A stretch of DNA of 64,000 nucleotides from Dysidea avara (GCF_963678975.1 NC_089272.1:45962032-46026031); one strand, 5' to 3'; shown: positions 1-9,480, counted from the stretch's first letter. Made by a program: numbers and translations. The notes: a model not told the origin generated them from the letters alone.

Positions 1-208
1 ATCCGACCATAGATTTTATCGGACTAAGCATACTATTGGCTGTAACTCTTAAACTTTTAATCATGCAAAGCTGATTATTGGAGGATAATTATTGCTTATT
101 GTAGCCTACCTTTTGGTACAATAACCAAAGCTGCAGGATTCCCAGGAAGTGAATGGCAGCTGTCCGAACATCATATTAAAAAATAAATAAAAAATAAATA
201 AAAAATTT
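1..208 (+). mobile_element. 3' end of a LINE retrotransposon (tail only)
   Basis: No coding sequence is visible. Positions 129-134 (AGCTGC) pair with 156-161 (GCAGCT), and an inner TTC/GAA stem lies near 139-148. This nested hairpin is followed by an A-rich (AAATA)n tract at about 175-207. The same arrangement, hairpin then short-repeat tail, ends most other LINEs in this window, so I read this as the 3' untranslated end of a LINE whose body lies left of the window. Nothing in it identifies the family. Confidence 0.5.
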
Positions 209-531
209 GCGGTTCGCGTGTGGATGATTCCTTTTCGCTCCGTACGTCCTCTTCATTTGGGGCTTGTTTTAGACTTCAAGTGTCTGCTATTGCTCCCACT
301 GGATATTTACAAGGTCTCCCGCGTAGTGAGTACGCATTTCCTGAAGTGGAGTATCCTGAAGCAACCCCTGAAGCGACCCAGTTGTGGTACCGTGGCTGTG
401 CTTCTTCCTTAACGGTACACTTAACAGGCCAGTCGGTTTTATCCATTTAATTGCAGTCAACTTTGACGCATTTTCCTTTTTTCATTGGCAGGTGGGCTTT
501 AATTAGAGTTTTCTAGTCCTAATACACTGAA

Positions 532-1584
532 ATGGCTGATAATGCTGGAAGCAAGAAGAGAAAAGCTGGACTTGATGATTCACCAGATAAGTGCCACTAT
601 GTGTTAAATAAGCAATTAGATGTATGTGGGAAATGTAATAAGAAATGTGAGGAAGATGATGATGCCATACAATGTGATTTATGTCGTATGTGGGTACATA
701 CTAATTGTGATAATGTTTCTCAAGAACAGTACAAAGCAATTAACACTCTATCTGAAATCAACAACTGTGTGTACTACTGCAATATTAATGATTGTCTAAC
801 TTGTCTCAAAAGTATCATTAATGATTGGATGATCCACCAGGCTGGGCTACCCCAACCAGATCTAACTGTCTCAACCTTATCAGCAGATCTTGAGCAACTG
901 GCTTCAGCACACTGCAAAATCGAAAAGGCTGTGTCCGATTTGTCTAATAAAATAGAAACCTTGCAGTTGCAGGAGACAAAGCTGGTTGACCAAATCCAAA
1001 CAACGTCAAATGCCCTTGATAGACATACAGCCAATCCTACTCAACAAGTGCCTGATCGCAAATCCAATGTTGTTTTGTATGGTATCGATGAATGCTCTTC
1101 AAGAACATCTAGACACGAAAGACAACAGAATGATGTTAAAGCCGTTTTAGAAACCCTTAGTAGTATAAAAGTTCAGATAAACCCTGATCACATAATCGAC
1201 TGTTTTCGTCTTGGGAAATTCAAACAGAATCAATCTAGGCCACGGCCCATCTTAATTAAACTCCAACGTACCATGGACGTAAATACAATTTTAGCAAACA
1301 AAAGTTCCTTACCTTCCCCATTGATTATCAAACCTGATATGTCACCACAAGAAAGAGCAATAGAGTCAGTTTTACTAAAGGAAAGGTGGTCCCTAATCAA
1401 GGCTGGTCATAACCGTAAACAAATCAAACTTAGCAACAATCGTATTTTTGTCAACAACCAACTTCATGGAGAGGTTATTAATGCAGTTTTTAAATACTCT
1501 TCATCTACAGCTTCGAATTCGTCAGCTCAACCAATGGACATAACACACACGAAACAACCGCGCTCACAGGAGCAGTCTTCCTGA
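532..1584 (+). CDS. LINE ORF1 protein: PHD-like zinc finger, coiled coil, RRM-like domain
   Basis: 350 residues from an ATG in good context (GAAATGG). Residues 32-88 hold a PHD-type cysteine/histidine pattern: C32-x2-C35, C48-x2-C51, H56-x2-C59, then a final cysteine pair near 83-88, with the usual W-V-H box at 54-56. Residues about 105-160 are heptad-like and should form a coiled coil. Residues about 178-320 resemble the RRM-like/C-terminal nucleic-acid-binding region of LINE ORF1 proteins, with an FRLGK box. By family knowledge the protein coats the element RNA and acts as a chaperone in the RNP. It ends at 1584 and overlaps the open ORF2 frame. A second, diverged ORF1 with the same layout is at 23847-24750. 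Confidence 0.85.
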   Translation: MADNAGSKKRKAGLDDSPDKCHYVLNKQLDVCGKCNKKCEEDDDAIQCDLCRMWVHTNCDNVSQEQYKAINTLSEINNCVYYCNINDCLTCLKSIINDWMIHQAGLPQPDLTVSTLSADLEQLASAHCKIEKAVSDLSNKIETLQLQETKLVDQIQTTSNALDRHTANPTQQVPDRKSNVVLYGIDECSSRTSRHERQQNDVKAVLETLSSIKVQINPDHIIDCFRLGKFKQNQSRPRPILIKLQRTMDVNTILANKSSLPSPLIIKPDMSPQERAIESVLLKERWSLIKAGHNRKQIKLSNNRIFVNNQLHGEVINAVFKYSSSTASNSSAQPMDITHTKQPRSQEQSS

Positions 1585-1654
1585 TGACTGCTCAGCTACA
1601 AGTAGTTACAATGCTTCAAATTTTCAAAATCACAATCATACTAAACTAAAAATC

Positions 1655-3601
1655 TTGAGTCTAAATTGTTGTAGTTTACGCAGTTCCGGAAAAAGAGCTC
1701 ATTTCCAAGCCTTAATTGATGAACACAACCCTCATATTATTTGTGGCTGTGAATCACATCTTGATAGTTCTTATTACAACGCTGAAATTTTTCGTCCTAC
1801 ATATACTGTATTAAGAAAGGATCGAGTAGACGGTGCTGGAGGTGTATTCTTATGCATTAAGGAAGGCCTAGATGTATCTGAAGAACCTGAATTGGATGTA
1901 AATGCTGAAATCATTTGGGCAAAAGTGACTCCTTCTAAAAGGACCCCCATTTATGTTTGCTCATTTTATCGTCCACCAGACCTGTCCATTGACCCCATAC
2001 TGCAATTGGGATTATCTTTGAACACTCTTACACGTAGGTTTACTGAACTACCTAATATAATAGTAATGGGTGATTTCAACCTTCCAGGTATTAATTGGTT
2101 AGATGGAAGTGGTCAGGTTATCTCTAATCCTAGCTATGGAGTAGAACTAAATAATATATTTCTTGATCAAATTAATGATATTGGCCTTAATCAATTTGTC
2201 AATACTCTGACTAGAAACAACAACATACTTGATCTTGTACTTTCTACCTCATCTACCATTTTGGACTTAACTACTGCACCAGGAATGTCGGATCATGAGG
2301 CCGTTGTCTTCCATCATAATATAGATAACACAAATACTAATACTAAATCTGAACACAAAGTTGCTTTATACCACCGAGCTAATCTTGAGAATATTAAAAG
2401 AGACCTACTTGAATTTCAAACTTATTTTCTTGGGAATGATCCTTACTGTAAAACTGTCGAACAAAACTGGACTGATCTAAAAGGTGTAATCAATGACAGT
2501 GTTGCAAAGCACGTGCCATACAAAACTATACGTTCCAACTCCAAATTACCATGGATAAACAGAGAAATAAAGAGGGATATGAAGAGACGCAAACAATTAT
2601 ACAACATAGCTAAAAGAACCAAATCTAGTAATGACTGGAATGCCTATCGCAAGATTAAAAACTCTATAAATAGCAAGATTAAAGTAGCACACAATAATTA
2701 TTTTAATAGAATGTTTGACAACTCATTTAATGGAAATCGTAGACAATTTTGGAAGTATATTAGAGCAAAACGTAAGGACTACCATAATATCTCCACCCTA
2801 ATTGTAGATGGTGAATCTATCTCAGATACAAAGAGTAAAGCCAATGCATTAAACAACTATTTTGAGTCAGTCTTCACTAAAGAAAACTTATCTAATATCC
2901 CTTCCATGAATGGTTGCAACAACCCTGTGAATGCTCAGCCTACTATGCCAAGTATTACATTTTCAGTGGCTGGTATCCACCATCAATTATCCCTATTAGA
3001 TACCAACAAAGCCAGTGGGCCAGACAACATTCATCCATATATCTTGAAGAATTGTGCAAACGAAATATCTCCTATACTGCAAGTTATATTCACTCAATCA
3101 CTAGACACAGGTATACTACCTTCCGATTGGCTCATGGCCAATGTATGTCCTGTTTTCAAGAAAGGAAACCGTACTAGTACCGCAAACTACCGACCAATAT
3201 CATTGACTTCTGTATGCTCCAAAACTATGGAACATATTATATATCATTCCATAATGAATCATTTAAACTCTAATAGCATTCTCATTGATACCCAGCACGG
3301 CTTCAGATCCCAGCACTCTTGTGTTACCCAACTTATTTCACTGATAGAAGACTTGTCACATGCTCTAGACCAACAGAAACAAACCGATGTCATTCTCCTT
3401 GACTTTGCTAAAGCGTTTGATAGTGTCCCACATCAAAGACTATTAGTTAAATTAAGACACTATGGTATCAACGATCACATCTGTCAGTGGGTCAATACTT
3501 GGCTGACCAGAAGGTCACAGCAAGTAGCTTTGGATGGTACTTTTTCTGACTCGATAGCTGTTCACTCAGGAGTCCCTCAAGGGACGGTCCTCGGCCTTTG
3601 A
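1655..3601 (+). CDS. LINE ORF2, endonuclease and N-terminal half of reverse transcriptase (frameshifted)
   Basis: The product nicks target DNA and copies the element RNA. An APE-type endonuclease runs from about 1655 to 2330, with the CESHL, GDFN and SDH boxes expected of this fold. A linker follows, then RT blocks: SGPDNIHP, NYRPISLTS, AFDSVPHQRLL and SGVPQGTVLG. The frame has no ATG at its start: it is open from 1544, so it overlaps ORF1 by about 40 nt in a different frame. Translation would need reinitiation or frameshifting. The frame ends at TGA 3599-3601 because one base is missing just after the VLG box, and the homologous protein continues directly in the next frame from 3598. Confidence 0.85.
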   Translation: MSLNCCSLRSSGKRAHFQALIDEHNPHIICGCESHLDSSYYNAEIFRPTYTVLRKDRVDGAGGVFLCIKEGLDVSEEPELDVNAEIIWAKVTPSKRTPIYVCSFYRPPDLSIDPILQLGLSLNTLTRRFTELPNIIVMGDFNLPGINWLDGSGQVISNPSYGVELNNIFLDQINDIGLNQFVNTLTRNNNILDLVLSTSSTILDLTTAPGMSDHEAVVFHHNIDNTNTNTKSEHKVALYHRANLENIKRDLLEFQTYFLGNDPYCKTVEQNWTDLKGVINDSVAKHVPYKTIRSNSKLPWINREIKRDMKRRKQLYNIAKRTKSSNDWNAYRKIKNSINSKIKVAHNNYFNRMFDNSFNGNRRQFWKYIRAKRKDYHNISTLIVDGESISDTKSKANALNNYFESVFTKENLSNIPSMNGCNNPVNAQPTMPSITFSVAGIHHQLSLLDTNKASGPDNIHPYILKNCANEISPILQVIFTQSLDTGILPSDWLMANVCPVFKKGNRTSTANYRPISLTSVCSKTMEHIIYHSIMNHLNSNSILIDTQHGFRSQHSCVTQLISLIEDLSHALDQQKQTDVILLDFAKAFDSVPHQRLLVKLRHYGINDHICQWVNTWLTRRSQQVALDGTFSDSIAVHSGVPQGTVLGL

Positions 3602-4470
3602 TGTTTCTTCTATACATTAATGATATAACAGAACATGTAAATTCGCCACTACGGTTATTTGCTGATGACTGTTTACTTTACAGAATTATCACCACCAAGG
3701 AGGATGCCATTCAACTTCAGCATGATCTTGATCAACTACACGAATGGGCAACTAAGTGGCAATTAAGATTCAATGTAACCAAATGTACTATTATGCGGTT
3801 TACCAGATCATTATCACCAATCATTTTCAACTACAAGCTAAACAATCACAACTTGGGTACATCAAACCAACACTCCTACCTTGGTGTTATATTGGACAAC
3901 AAACTATCATGGTCTCCACATATTAGTAATATAGCTGCTAAGGCCAATAGAACATTAAACTTTTTGAAACGCAATCTGAGTTGCTGCTCGTCTAACATCA
4001 AAGCAACAGCCTACCTTATGATAGTACGACCGTCAATGGAATACACTGCAGTCATCTGGGACCCATACCACCATAACAATATTCAACAGCTAGAGAAAGT
4101 ACAGCGTAGGGCAGCTAGATGGGTCCTAAATAATTTCAATCGAATCAGCTCAGTCACAGCTATGTTACAGCATCTTTCTTGGCCAAGCCTTCAGCTGAGA
4201 CGTAAAATATCCAGATTACAAGCACTTTTTAAAATTATACATCAATATTATTTACTGTCAATTCCTCCTCATTTTATTTCAATGACAAGATCCACCAGAC
4301 TATATCACCCACATTGTTTTATTCTACCAAACTCATCCACCTATTCATACCAACAGAGCTTTTTCTCCAGATCAATTAAGGATTGGAACAACTTACCATC
4401 TTCCACCATTGAGAGCAACAATATTGACTCTTTTTCAGCGGAACTGCAAACATTGTATAGAACTCAATAA
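3598..4470 (+). CDS. LINE ORF2, catalytic palm and C-terminal part of reverse transcriptase
   Basis: Continuation of the preceding ORF2 after a one-base deletion. It opens with the LYINDI box and carries the catalytic LFADDCLLY motif at about residues 18-26. A YLGVxxD box follows, then the thumb and C-terminal segment typical of this LINE group (PxMEYxAVIWDPY, QRRAARW). It ends in the conserved tail pattern FFSRSIKDWNNLP before the stop at 4468-4470. No RNase H domain is visible. The ATG at 3598 is only where the frame happens to open; it is not an independent gene. All catalytic residues I can see are intact, so the frameshift is the only clear lesion. Confidence 0.85.
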   Translation: MMFLLYINDITEHVNSPLRLFADDCLLYRIITTKEDAIQLQHDLDQLHEWATKWQLRFNVTKCTIMRFTRSLSPIIFNYKLNNHNLGTSNQHSYLGVILDNKLSWSPHISNIAAKANRTLNFLKRNLSCCSSNIKATAYLMIVRPSMEYTAVIWDPYHHNNIQQLEKVQRRAARWVLNNFNRISSVTAMLQHLSWPSLQLRRKISRLQALFKIIHQYYLLSIPPHFISMTRSTRLYHPHCFILPNSSTYSYQQSFFSRSIKDWNNLPSSTIESNNIDSFSAELQTLYRTQ

Positions 4471-4524
4471 CTGTAATCTTTGTAACTACGTAGCTAAATT
4501 CATTTTATGATTGCTTTTCTTTTC

Positions 4525-4572
4525 CTGAGCATATCAGCTGTGCTGTCTGCTCAGTAACAATAATAATAATAT
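4525..4572 (+). other. LINE A 3'-terminal nested hairpin and (AAT)n tail
   Basis: CTGAGCA (4525-4531) pairs with TGCTCAG (4548-4554). Inside it, CAGC (4535-4538) pairs with GCTG (4542-4545) around a TGT loop. The stem is followed at once by an AAT-repeat tail. The minus-strand relative at 22311-23690 keeps both stems with compensating sequence differences in the loop. By analogy with the 3' stem-loop of L2-type LINEs this is probably the site the reverse transcriptase recognises; that role is inferred. Confidence 0.6.
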
Positions 4573-4597
4573 TGTCCAATAATTGATACTTTACTCT

Positions 4598-5112
4598 ACG
4601 TATATTCCGGAAAAAGTCGATTCACGGACACCCACAGTTTACAAATAACACTTACGTCCAATCAACAGTTTTACATGTTCACCTGTTAGATCAACTCATC
4701 TACTTTCTAAACATCACTAGTTTATTTAATCAAATCGTTTGAATCACGAATTACAAACCAAATGAAATGAGACGTCACTGGAGTAATAATCGCTCTATGA
4801 ATTTAAGTATACGGAAGTGAACGTTGTCTGTAAAAGTATACGGTGTACCTTTCCCGTAAGTGTTTCTCAAACAACGTATGCTTAATCAAGTTTCCGTATA
4901 CTTAAATTTATGGTGCGATTATTATTCCAGTGACGTCTCGTTTTATTTGATTTGTAATTCGTTATTAAAAGGATTTGATAAAATAAACTGGGAATATTTA
5001 GAAAGTAGATGAGTTCATCTAACAAGTGAATATGTAAAACTGTTGATTGGATGTAAGTGTTATTTATAAACTGTGGGTGTCCGTGAATCAACTGTTTTTC
5101 CAGGATATACGT
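4598..5112. mobile_element. Foldback element, ~515 bp, arms ~220 bp
   Basis: Two arms (about 4598-4820 and 4880-5112) are inverted copies around a ~60-bp centre. Shared stretches include GGACACCCACAG facing CTGTGGGTGTCC, and CATCTACTTTCTAAA facing TTTAGAAAGTAGATG. There is no coding capacity; the 122-residue minus-strand reading frame across 4882-5250 simply crosses one arm and its flank. This is the structure of a non-autonomous foldback DNA transposon. I could not define a clean target-site duplication. Confidence 0.7.
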
Positions 5113-5317
5113 ATTAATCGGAAATGACTTTGCAGGGCTGCTGCCACCAGACAAAGAAGCCGAGAAAGCTGATAATTGGTGTCCAAAATCCCACAGCCAT
5201 GAACTATCCAAAGACATATGAGTTGTCAAAAAATTCCTGTTGTAGCTCAAGTAATCCCGTCCGATACCTGTGACATTGTAGAAAAAATACTAGCAGTTTA
5301 TGATTCGTCATTCTGAC

Positions 5318-5698
5318 CATAGGTGGCGGAAAGTGGAGGCCAGGGGGCTAAAGCCCTCCTTTGTCTGCTGAGGGGGAGCGTAACTACGCCCCCCCTCAGA
5401 ATGATACCATGCCCAAGTTATCCTTCTTGGAGTGAAGCTGAAAACCGCGATGAAGATCGAGATACTCTAATAGAGCAGTCACTCTAATAAAGCAGTCACA
5501 GAATTAGAGCAGTGTGTAGCGAGCTATGTAAGGATTTTTCAGTGTAGTTTATCAGCTATTAATGCGTAGCTGGTGAGGTGGGCAGCTACTGTCAGCTAGT
5601 TGCGACTTTTTTTTTTTTTGGTCTCACCATAAAAACCAGAGACTAAGTCTGGGTCAGCCCAGCCCCCCCCCTCGTATCAACTACCTCCTCCGCCCCTG
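5318..5698. mobile_element. hAT-type MITE with a near-perfect 8-bp target duplication
   Basis: The right end reads TCCGCCCCTG, and the left end (CATAGGTGGCGGA) is a decayed match to its reverse complement. The flanks ATTCTGAC (5310-5317) and ATTGTGAC (5699-5706) agree at 7 of 8 positions, as hAT insertions produce. The interior is non-coding, includes runs of T (about 5609-5620) and C, and carries the recurrent ACTCTAATAGAGCAGTC cassette at 5455-5514 in three tandem, progressively diverged units. Confidence 0.65.
5455..5514 (+). repeat. Recurrent cassette: GATCGAGAT leader plus three 17-bp units
   Basis: The leader GATCGAGAT is followed by ACTCTAATAGAGCAGTC, ACTCTAATAAAGCAGTC and a more diverged third unit. 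The unit core CTCTAATAGAG is an odd-length palindrome. The same leader-plus-unit arrangement recurs at many separate loci in this window, on both strands. Confidence 0.8.
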
Positions 5699-5784
5699 AT
5701 TGTGACACAAATAACATAGCTAAACGGACTTATGACCATGCGGAGATACAGTGTAAATTCAGAAGTGTAAAGTTTATAGCTAGC

Positions 5785-5817
5785 TACTGATGGTATGACT
5801 CCTGTGGTTCCATACCA
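5785..5817. repeat. Short hairpin at the left edge of LINE B
   Basis: GATGGTATG and CATACCATC form a 9-bp stem around ACTCCTGTGGTTC. The sequence TGATGGTATGACTCCTG is repeated in inverse orientation at 8674-8690 (CAGGAGTCATACCATCA), on the far side of LINE B. LINE B therefore seems to sit inside a small palindromic element. Confidence 0.5.
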
Positions 5818-5823
5818 TCATCA

Positions 5824-8406
5824 ATTCTAGAGATAGACTCAACTTGTGAAGTTATCTGGGTCCTTTTACATCTCCAACATTCTCATGACATCATCCTGGG
5901 AGCTTTCTATGCTCCTCCAAATTCTCCATCATCTGTATGGGATGAGCTTTCTGAAAGCTTAACACAAGTAAGGCAAAAATTTCCAACCACAATGATCGTA
6001 TTGGGAGGTGACTTTAATTGCCCTGGGGTGGATTGGTCGTCTGGTTCACTTATGGACTCTTACGTAACATCAACTTTCCGAGAATCCTTGATAACACTAG
6101 CTCATGATTTTATGTTGGAGCAAACTGTTAATTTGCCAACCAGAGGTAATAACATTTTAGATTTGTGCTTTACCACCCACCCTGACTATATCCACCAGTG
6201 TATAACAGTATCAGGCTTCAGTGACCATGAGACAGTTATTGTAGAACTGGCCAATCTTCAAGTTGGTCACAAGAATGTTCAGAAGAAAATATACCTTTAT
6301 AATAGAGCAAACTGGGATATAATTAGGGAAGAGGTCTCTACAGTTTCAGACATGTATTTAACTTTGAATGAAAATAGCTCTAGAACTGTGGAACAAAATT
6401 GGAACTTTATTCATGAAAGTATTCTACAAATCGTTAAAGACCATATTCCAGCTAAGCAAATATCTACATCAAGTCGCTTACCATGGATGACCTCTCAACT
6501 CAAAAGGCTGATTAAAAGAAAACAACGTTTGTATAAGCGAGCTAAAAGATTTAAACGCCCTTCTGATTGGAAAGCATATAAAGACATGCAATCCCAAGTA
6601 CGATCTGCTTTAAAGCAACAGCGTCTTAAATATCTTACTAGTAGTTTAAACTCAGATTGTGACAATAACAGAAGAAAAACATTTTGGAGGTTTATTAAGT
6701 CTCAAAAGCAGGATACAACTGGCATTAGCACATTACAGACACCTACTGATCAAGTAACTACACCCAAAGAAATTGCAGAAACTTTAAATAACCAGTTTAA
6801 ATCGGTCTTTACAGTAGAGGACTTGGAAAGCATCCCTGAAATGCCAGCATCCTCATATCCATCTATAAACAACATTGATATATCACCAAATGGGGTTTTC
6901 AAAATACTATCTGAGTTGGATCCCTATAAATCCCCTGGCCCTGATGCTATCTCTGGACATTTAGTAAAACAAACTGCTGCTGAAATTACTCCGATGCTGA
7001 CCCATCTCTTTCAACAATCTTTGTCCGCTGGTGTGGTCCCTAGACAATGGAAACTAGCACATGTCACTCCCATTTTCAAATCTGGCAAAAGATCTATCCC
7101 ACAAAACTACCGACCAGTATCTCTGACATCAATCATTTGCAAAGCAATGGAACATATACTCACAAGTCAAATTATGAAACACTTGGAAGCTCATGATATC
7201 TTAGTCCCCTGTCAATTCGGCTTTAGATCAAGGCATTCCTGTGAATCGCAGTTGCTTACTGTTACTGATGACTTTGCAAAAGCATTGAATAATAAACTCC
7301 AAGTAGATGTTGGTATACTAGACCTGTCCAAAGCATTTGATAAAGTTCCACATAAAAGACTGCTAAGCAAAATTGAATTCTATGGCATTAGAGGCAAGAT
7401 TTTACAATGGCTAGAGTCTTTCTTGAGCAATCGCTACCAACAAGTTGTCGTAGATGGTTCCTTTTCTAATTATTGTAAAGTCACATCGGGAGTACCACAA
7501 GGCTCAGTTTTGGGTCCTACCTTGTTCTTACTGTACATAAATGATATAACTGAGGGTATTAGTAGCCAAATGAAACTCTTTGCAGATGATTGCTTAATAT
7601 ACAAAGTTATTCACAGTTCAACAGACCATCAAACACTCCAACAAGACTTGACAATACTGTCAAAGTGGGCAGATAAATGGCAAATGGCTTTTAACATCAG
7701 CAAATGTAAGATAATGCAAATTTCTAATCACCATAACAAAAGTTTATTTTCGTATGTAATGAATGGCACCTCACTGGCAGTTACAGAACAACATTTGTAT
7801 CTTGGAGTAAAGTTACATCACAGACTTTCATGGAAGCCACATATAGATTACATCTGCAATAAGGCAAACAGAGCTGTTGGTTTTCTGCGACGAAATCTTC
7901 AGCATTGTCCTAGCCATCTACGTGAGCTAGCATATAAACAATTTGTCTTGCCTATTTTAGAGTATTGTTCCCCAATATGGGATCCATATCACCAAACCAA
8001 CATAAATCAAGTAGAGATGGTCCAACATAGAGCTGCTCGTTTTGTCACAGGTCAACCATGGAGACGAAATAATAGAGACAGCATCACTAACATCCTTGAA
8101 AACTTGCAATGGCCTACACTACAAGAACGTCGCAAATCAGCTAGACTAGTTTTACTATATAAAGTACTACATGATTTATTAATTATACCGAACTGTTATC
8201 TCCCATTTAAATCTACTGTATTACAGACCCGACACTCACACAACTTTAAACTAGTACCTTACCAACCAAGAATTGATGTATATAAATATTCCTTCCTCCC
8301 AAGAACTGTACCAGAATGGAATAGATTAGATGATGAGATTATTGAGACTGACTGTGTTGAAGAATTTAAGCAAAAATTAGCCCCTTCTATGTATATTGTT
8401 AAGTAA
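5824..8406 (+). CDS. LINE B ORF2: partial endonuclease plus complete reverse transcriptase
   Basis: The reading frame is open from 5824, in frame with the first ATG at 5992, which is probably internal rather than a true start. The upstream codons already encode endonuclease sequence (EVIWV, LGAFYAPPN), followed by GGDFNCPGVDW and GFSDHETV. RT blocks follow in order: SPGPDAISG, NYRPVSLTS, LDLSKAFDKVPHKRLL, SGVPQGSVLGP and the catalytic LFADDCLIY (FADD at about residues 530-533 counted from 5992). After YLGVKLH comes the C-terminal segment ILEYCSPIWDPY and QHRAARFV. It ends in the group-typical tail SFLPRTVPEWNRL before the stop at 8404-8406. It has no frameshift or stop: the best-preserved RT in the window. 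Confidence 0.9.
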   Translation: MLEIDSTCEVIWVLLHLQHSHDIILGAFYAPPNSPSSVWDELSESLTQVRQKFPTTMIVLGGDFNCPGVDWSSGSLMDSYVTSTFRESLITLAHDFMLEQTVNLPTRGNNILDLCFTTHPDYIHQCITVSGFSDHETVIVELANLQVGHKNVQKKIYLYNRANWDIIREEVSTVSDMYLTLNENSSRTVEQNWNFIHESILQIVKDHIPAKQISTSSRLPWMTSQLKRLIKRKQRLYKRAKRFKRPSDWKAYKDMQSQVRSALKQQRLKYLTSSLNSDCDNNRRKTFWRFIKSQKQDTTGISTLQTPTDQVTTPKEIAETLNNQFKSVFTVEDLESIPEMPASSYPSINNIDISPNGVFKILSELDPYKSPGPDAISGHLVKQTAAEITPMLTHLFQQSLSAGVVPRQWKLAHVTPIFKSGKRSIPQNYRPVSLTSIICKAMEHILTSQIMKHLEAHDILVPCQFGFRSRHSCESQLLTVTDDFAKALNNKLQVDVGILDLSKAFDKVPHKRLLSKIEFYGIRGKILQWLESFLSNRYQQVVVDGSFSNYCKVTSGVPQGSVLGPTLFLLYINDITEGISSQMKLFADDCLIYKVIHSSTDHQTLQQDLTILSKWADKWQMAFNISKCKIMQISNHHNKSLFSYVMNGTSLAVTEQHLYLGVKLHHRLSWKPHIDYICNKANRAVGFLRRNLQHCPSHLRELAYKQFVLPILEYCSPIWDPYHQTNINQVEMVQHRAARFVTGQPWRRNNRDSITNILENLQWPTLQERRKSARLVLLYKVLHDLLIIPNCYLPFKSTVLQTRHSHNFKLVPYQPRIDVYKYSFLPRTVPEWNRLDDEIIETDCVEEFKQKLAPSMYIVK

Positions 8407-8530
8407 CTTATCGTAATTGTATATATTTTTATAGTTTATTATTGTAATTGTACATATGTATATAATTAAGTAACTTGTCGTAATTGTACATACTTATATA
8501 GTTAAGTAACTAATGGAAATTGTACACATG
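8399..8530 (+). repeat. Tandem repeat in the LINE B 3' UTR
   Basis: Three imperfect copies of an AT-rich unit containing TAAGTAACT and GTAATTGTA, at about 8399, 8466 and 8503. It lies between the RT stop codon and the terminal hairpin. Short tandem repeats in a LINE 3' UTR are common; no function is visible. Confidence 0.5.
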
Positions 8531-8539
8531 TAATTGCAC

Positions 8540-8596
8540 ATCAGCATTATACCCCTGGAGGGTCCTGCTGATTAACAATAAATAAATAAATAATAG
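8540..8596 (+). other. LINE B 3'-terminal nested hairpin and (AAATA)n tail
   Basis: ATCAGCA (8540-8546) pairs with TGCTGAT (8566-8572). Inside, ACCC (8551-8554) pairs with GGGT (8560-8563) around CTGGA. The AAATA-type tail follows immediately. It is the same topology as LINE A with a completely different sequence. Confidence 0.6.
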
Positions 8597-8690
8597 TATG
8601 ATCATCATACTTCAAAAGTACGAGCATCACACTTTAAAGTATGCATGATTATCATACTATAAGCAACCGCAGGAGTCATACCATCAATTT
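8595..8690. repeat. Imperfect palindrome right of LINE B
   Basis: TAGTATGATCATCATACTT is answered about 40 bp later by its imperfect inverse (GCATGATTATCATACTA). Then CAGGAGTCATACCATCA mirrors the sequence at the left edge of LINE B. Together with 5785-5817 this looks like a small palindromic host element split by the LINE insertion. Confidence 0.45.
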
Positions 8691-9480
8691 ACTGTGTAAA
8701 TTAATGCGCATCACAACGAGTTGTATTTACGCAGTAGATATTCTTCCAGCAGCCGAACACAACTTTTTTTTCTATTCATCCGAAAGCGTCACACCGTCAT
8801 CCATAACTCGAGTTCAAGCACACAAGTTGTATGAAGCTAAGTTTTGGGGTGAGTTGAGATGAGATGGCTTCAGTTGCTGGGAGACTCGCTTTGCTCGATC
8901 CAACCAAAAAATAAGTAGCTAACTACATATGTACGAATATACTCATGATTGAGTTTGTACATTAACAAATATATATATATAACCCTAGCCTGCCTCGAAC
9001 TTACCCAAAAACTTACCTTCGTACAGGCAGTAAAATCCATGCATCATTTATGCTTAATAGTTAAACTTCAAGTTAGCGTTAAGGTTAGGACTCGGTTCGG
9101 TTCAGATTTGGATTCTTCTTCACTAGGTATATTTCTTATGGTAGTGGTTACTGAACATAAAGTCGGTTGAATAAGCCGAACAACGTTGTAAGTGGGCCGG
9201 GTCATCCGCATTATCTGAATCATTTGGGTCACATTTTGTCCGGATCAAGTGGGTGTTATCCACTTCACTGAATATCCGGATGCGATAACGGGTGACGATA
9301 AGTTAACAAGCTCTATTGTATTGGTGGAAATGCAGTTGTAAACACCCAAGAAACCATTCAGGAATATGTTTTGCTGTCTGTGCGGGGTATGTAGAGCCAC
9401 GCCCACTTATCGAAATTGTATCAGCTGTACCCTGTGGGCATGCATGGCACCACCAGATCCGTGTTGCTACTTGCCATGTA
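8691..9480. other. No gene recognised
   Basis: AT-rich sequence with only short open frames. A sequence near 9387-9402 matches the core of the 30-bp tandem repeat that follows (GAGCCACGCCCACTT). No domain, tRNA or element boundary was recognised. Confidence 0.5.

Larger units (their letters stand above)
209..4572 (+). mobile_element. Near full-length CR1/L2-like LINE (LINE A)
   Basis: A non-LTR retrotransposon with a putative 5' UTR (209-531), ORF1 (532-1584), an endonuclease plus reverse transcriptase ORF2 (about 1544-4470), a short 3' UTR and an (AAT)n tail ending near 4572. It begins right after the tail of another LINE. Members of this group copy themselves by target-primed reverse transcription. 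A single-base deletion near 3596 splits ORF2, so this copy is probably inactive in cis. A close relative lies on the minus strand at 22311-23690. The CR1/L2 assignment rests on the ORF1 PHD finger, the APE-type endonuclease and the short-repeat tail, and would need a phylogeny. Confidence 0.85.
5824..8596 (+). mobile_element. 5'-truncated CR1/L2-like LINE (LINE B)
   Basis: The copy starts inside the endonuclease domain (about 5824) and runs through an uninterrupted RT to a 3' UTR, a nested hairpin (8540-8572) and an (AAATA)n tail to 8596. ORF1 is absent. 5' truncation is the usual result of incomplete target-primed reverse transcription. The protein is only moderately similar to LINE A but closer to LINE C at 23691-28740, so it is a separate family. 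The flanks on both sides belong to a small palindromic element. Confidence 0.85.

Noticed and set aside
218-450. Two overlapping short frames before LINE ORF1
   Set aside because: They lie in the probable 5' UTR of LINE A and show no homology to ORF1.
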